DNA from: an uncultured Tessaracoccus sp.
GTDB taxonomy: Bacteria > Actinomycetota > Actinomycetes > Propionibacteriales > Propionibacteriaceae
Direction of reading: 5' to 3'
Assembly: GCF_947255005.1 (NCBI RefSeq)
Contig: NZ_CAMYFI010000089.1
Coordinates: 1 to 6,329 of the forward strand
DNA: 6,329 nucleotides
The stretch's first letter is position 1. Every line of letters begins with the position of its first letter. Made by a program: the position numbers and the translations under genes. The notes under the pieces are model-generated. The model worked only from the letters and a program-made list of their open reading frames with translations. It did not search any database and had not been told where the DNA came from. Shown one piece after another: positions 5,117-6,329 of this stretch.

Positions 5117-6329
5117 CCACGTCCTTCACTCTGTTTGCTGCCACGGTTACAGGTGTGCAGAACAATAACCACTACCCGAACCAGCACATCGTCGCTGACG
5201 CGGCCTCGCTGAGCGCGGTCGCGGGTTTTGATCACGTGGCTGCCACGTATGTGAATGATCGCCGCTCAACTGCAGCCTTCATCTCCTCGGATTGCGTGGT
5301 GATGGATATCGACAACGATCACACCGACACCGAGTCCGAGTGGGTCACCCCGGAGAAGCTCGCCGAGTTGATGGCTGGTGTGGAGTTCATGACCGCCACG
5401 TCTCGTAATCACCAGAAACCGAAGGGCGTGGTGTCGGCCAGGCCGCGTTTCCACGTCTACTTCCCAATACATGAAATACGCGACGCAGACGACTATGCGG
5501 GGCTCAAGCACCGCCTCGCATCACGGTTCTCCTTCTTCGACCGTAATGCTTTGGATGCAGGACGTTTCATCTACGGGGCGTCGAACGCGGTAGTGACGGT
5601 GCATGAAGGTGATCAGCTCCTCGATGCATGGCTTGATGCGGCTGACGAGATCGACGTGTTCGCCGCCTTCGATCAAAGCACTTTGGTCATTGGTGAGGGC
5701 TCACGTAACGCTACACTCTCACGCTTCGCAGGCAGGGTCCTCATCCGCTACGGCGATACAGACCAGGCGCGTGACTTGTTCGACCGCAAAGCCAACCTCT
5801 GCGAGCCACCGCTCAGCGAGGGCGAATTACAGACGATTTGGAATAGCGCGTGCAGGTTTGCTTCGAAGGTTGCTGCTGATCCAGGCTATCTGCCGCCTGA
5901 GGCGTATGAGGCGTTGGCGGGTTTGCGTCCGGATGATTTTTCCGATGTAGGTCAGGCAGACACATTGGCTGGCGAGTATGCGAACAAGATCCGCTACTCA
6001 CTGGCTACCAAGTGGCTCGTCTACGACCATGGCGTGTGGGATGAGAACGACTTATCCGCACAGGGCGTGGTTCAGGAATTGACTTCCCGCCAGCTGGAAG
6101 AAGCCGACCGTCTGATCGCATCGACGTGGGAGACCATGACGGCAACCGGCGCAGATCTCGTGATGGCCTCCGCCTCGTCGAAAGCCCGCGGCATCGCGAA
6201 GCTCACGCCTGTGCAAGCGACCGCGTTTCGAGCGTGGGATGAGGCAAAGAACTACCACAAGTTTGTTCTATCTCGGCGTTTGTCACGCAATATCACGGCC
6301 ACGTTGAAAGAAGCCGGGCCGATCTTGCA
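5113..6329 (+). CDS. phage primase (AEP/prim-pol type), probable primase-helicase, 3' partial
   Basis: The frame is open from the ATG at 5113 to the window end (405 complete codons), so the C-terminus is missing. The N-terminal catalytic domain shows archaeo-eukaryotic primase signatures: CVVMDIDND (D65, D67), SARPRFHVYFP (S108, H114) and LDAGRFIYG (D148). A PriCT-like helical region follows: EGSRNATLSRFAGRVLIRYG (about 195-214) through EGELQTIWNSACRFA (about 236-251). From about residue 282 (ADTLAGEYANKIRYSLATKWLVY...GVW) the sequence looks like the D5_N-type region that precedes the superfamily 3 helicase of phage primase-helicases. The helicase itself would lie beyond the window. It would make primers and unwind DNA for the family A polymerase at 1599-3566. 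The start is fixed by AAGGAGGT and by the ATGA overlap with the preceding gene. Confidence 0.88.
   Translation, partial: MTTSFTLFAATVTGVQNNNHYPNQHIVADAASLSAVAGFDHVAATYVNDRRSTAAFISSDCVVMDIDNDHTDTESEWVTPEKLAELMAGVEFMTATSRNHQKPKGVVSARPRFHVYFPIHEIRDADDYAGLKHRLASRFSFFDRNALDAGRFIYGASNAVVTVHEGDQLLDAWLDAADEIDVFAAFDQSTLVIGEGSRNATLSRFAGRVLIRYGDTDQARDLFDRKANLCEPPLSEGELQTIWNSACRFASKVAADPGYLPPEAYEALAGLRPDDFSDVGQADTLAGEYANKIRYSLATKWLVYDHGVWDENDLSAQGVVQELTSRQLEEADRLIASTWETMTATGADLVMASASSKARGIAKLTPVQATAFRAWDEAKNYHKFVLSRRLSRNITATLKEAGPIL

Overview
The window looks like part of the DNA-replication module of a temperate phage or prophage. The host is probably a moderately high-GC Gram-positive bacterium, most likely an actinobacterium. 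That host call rests on the base composition (mostly G/C by eye), G/C-rich codon use, GAAAGGA/AAGGAGG-type ribosome binding sites and the gene content; the genus cannot be fixed from the sequence. There are no tRNA or rRNA genes, insertion sequences or CRISPR arrays. Coding density is high, and the only sizeable gap without a gene is 3753-3908.

Left part (1-3566, plus strand): the 3' end of a DUF2800 protein, which is a RecB/Cas4-like PD-(D/E)XK nuclease with a cysteine cluster. Then come a DUF2815 protein (probable single-strand DNA binding protein with an acidic tail) and a 655-residue family A DNA polymerase with a proofreading domain but no 5'-3' exonuclease domain. A 16-bp hairpin with a T-rich tail lies between DUF2815 and the polymerase and looks like an intrinsic terminator or attenuator.

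Middle (3567-3908): a 60-residue minus-strand gene of unknown function converges on the polymerase gene, with 3 bp between the stop codons. The 156-bp gap that follows is divergent. It holds an 18-bp near-palindrome centred on GGGTATACCC, a short terminator-like hairpin, and a second small hairpin that would place the antirepressor ribosome binding site in its loop.

Right part (3909-6329, plus strand): a BRO-N/KilAC-type antirepressor, a small nucleoside 2-deoxyribosyltransferase-like protein (DUF4406/DUF7768 type), and the 5' part of an archaeo-eukaryotic-type primase, probably a primase-helicase, which runs off the window. These three genes are joined by two ATGA stop/start overlaps and so are probably translationally coupled.

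Taken together, the nuclease, the ssDNA-binding protein, the polymerase and the primase give a nearly self-sufficient phage replication set. The antirepressor and the deoxyribosyltransferase-like gene are inserted between polymerase and primase. The polymerase and antirepressor genes share a nearly identical start-site sequence (AAGGAACCCCGYCATG), each preceded by a terminator-like hairpin. This is the most notable unexplained pattern in the window.
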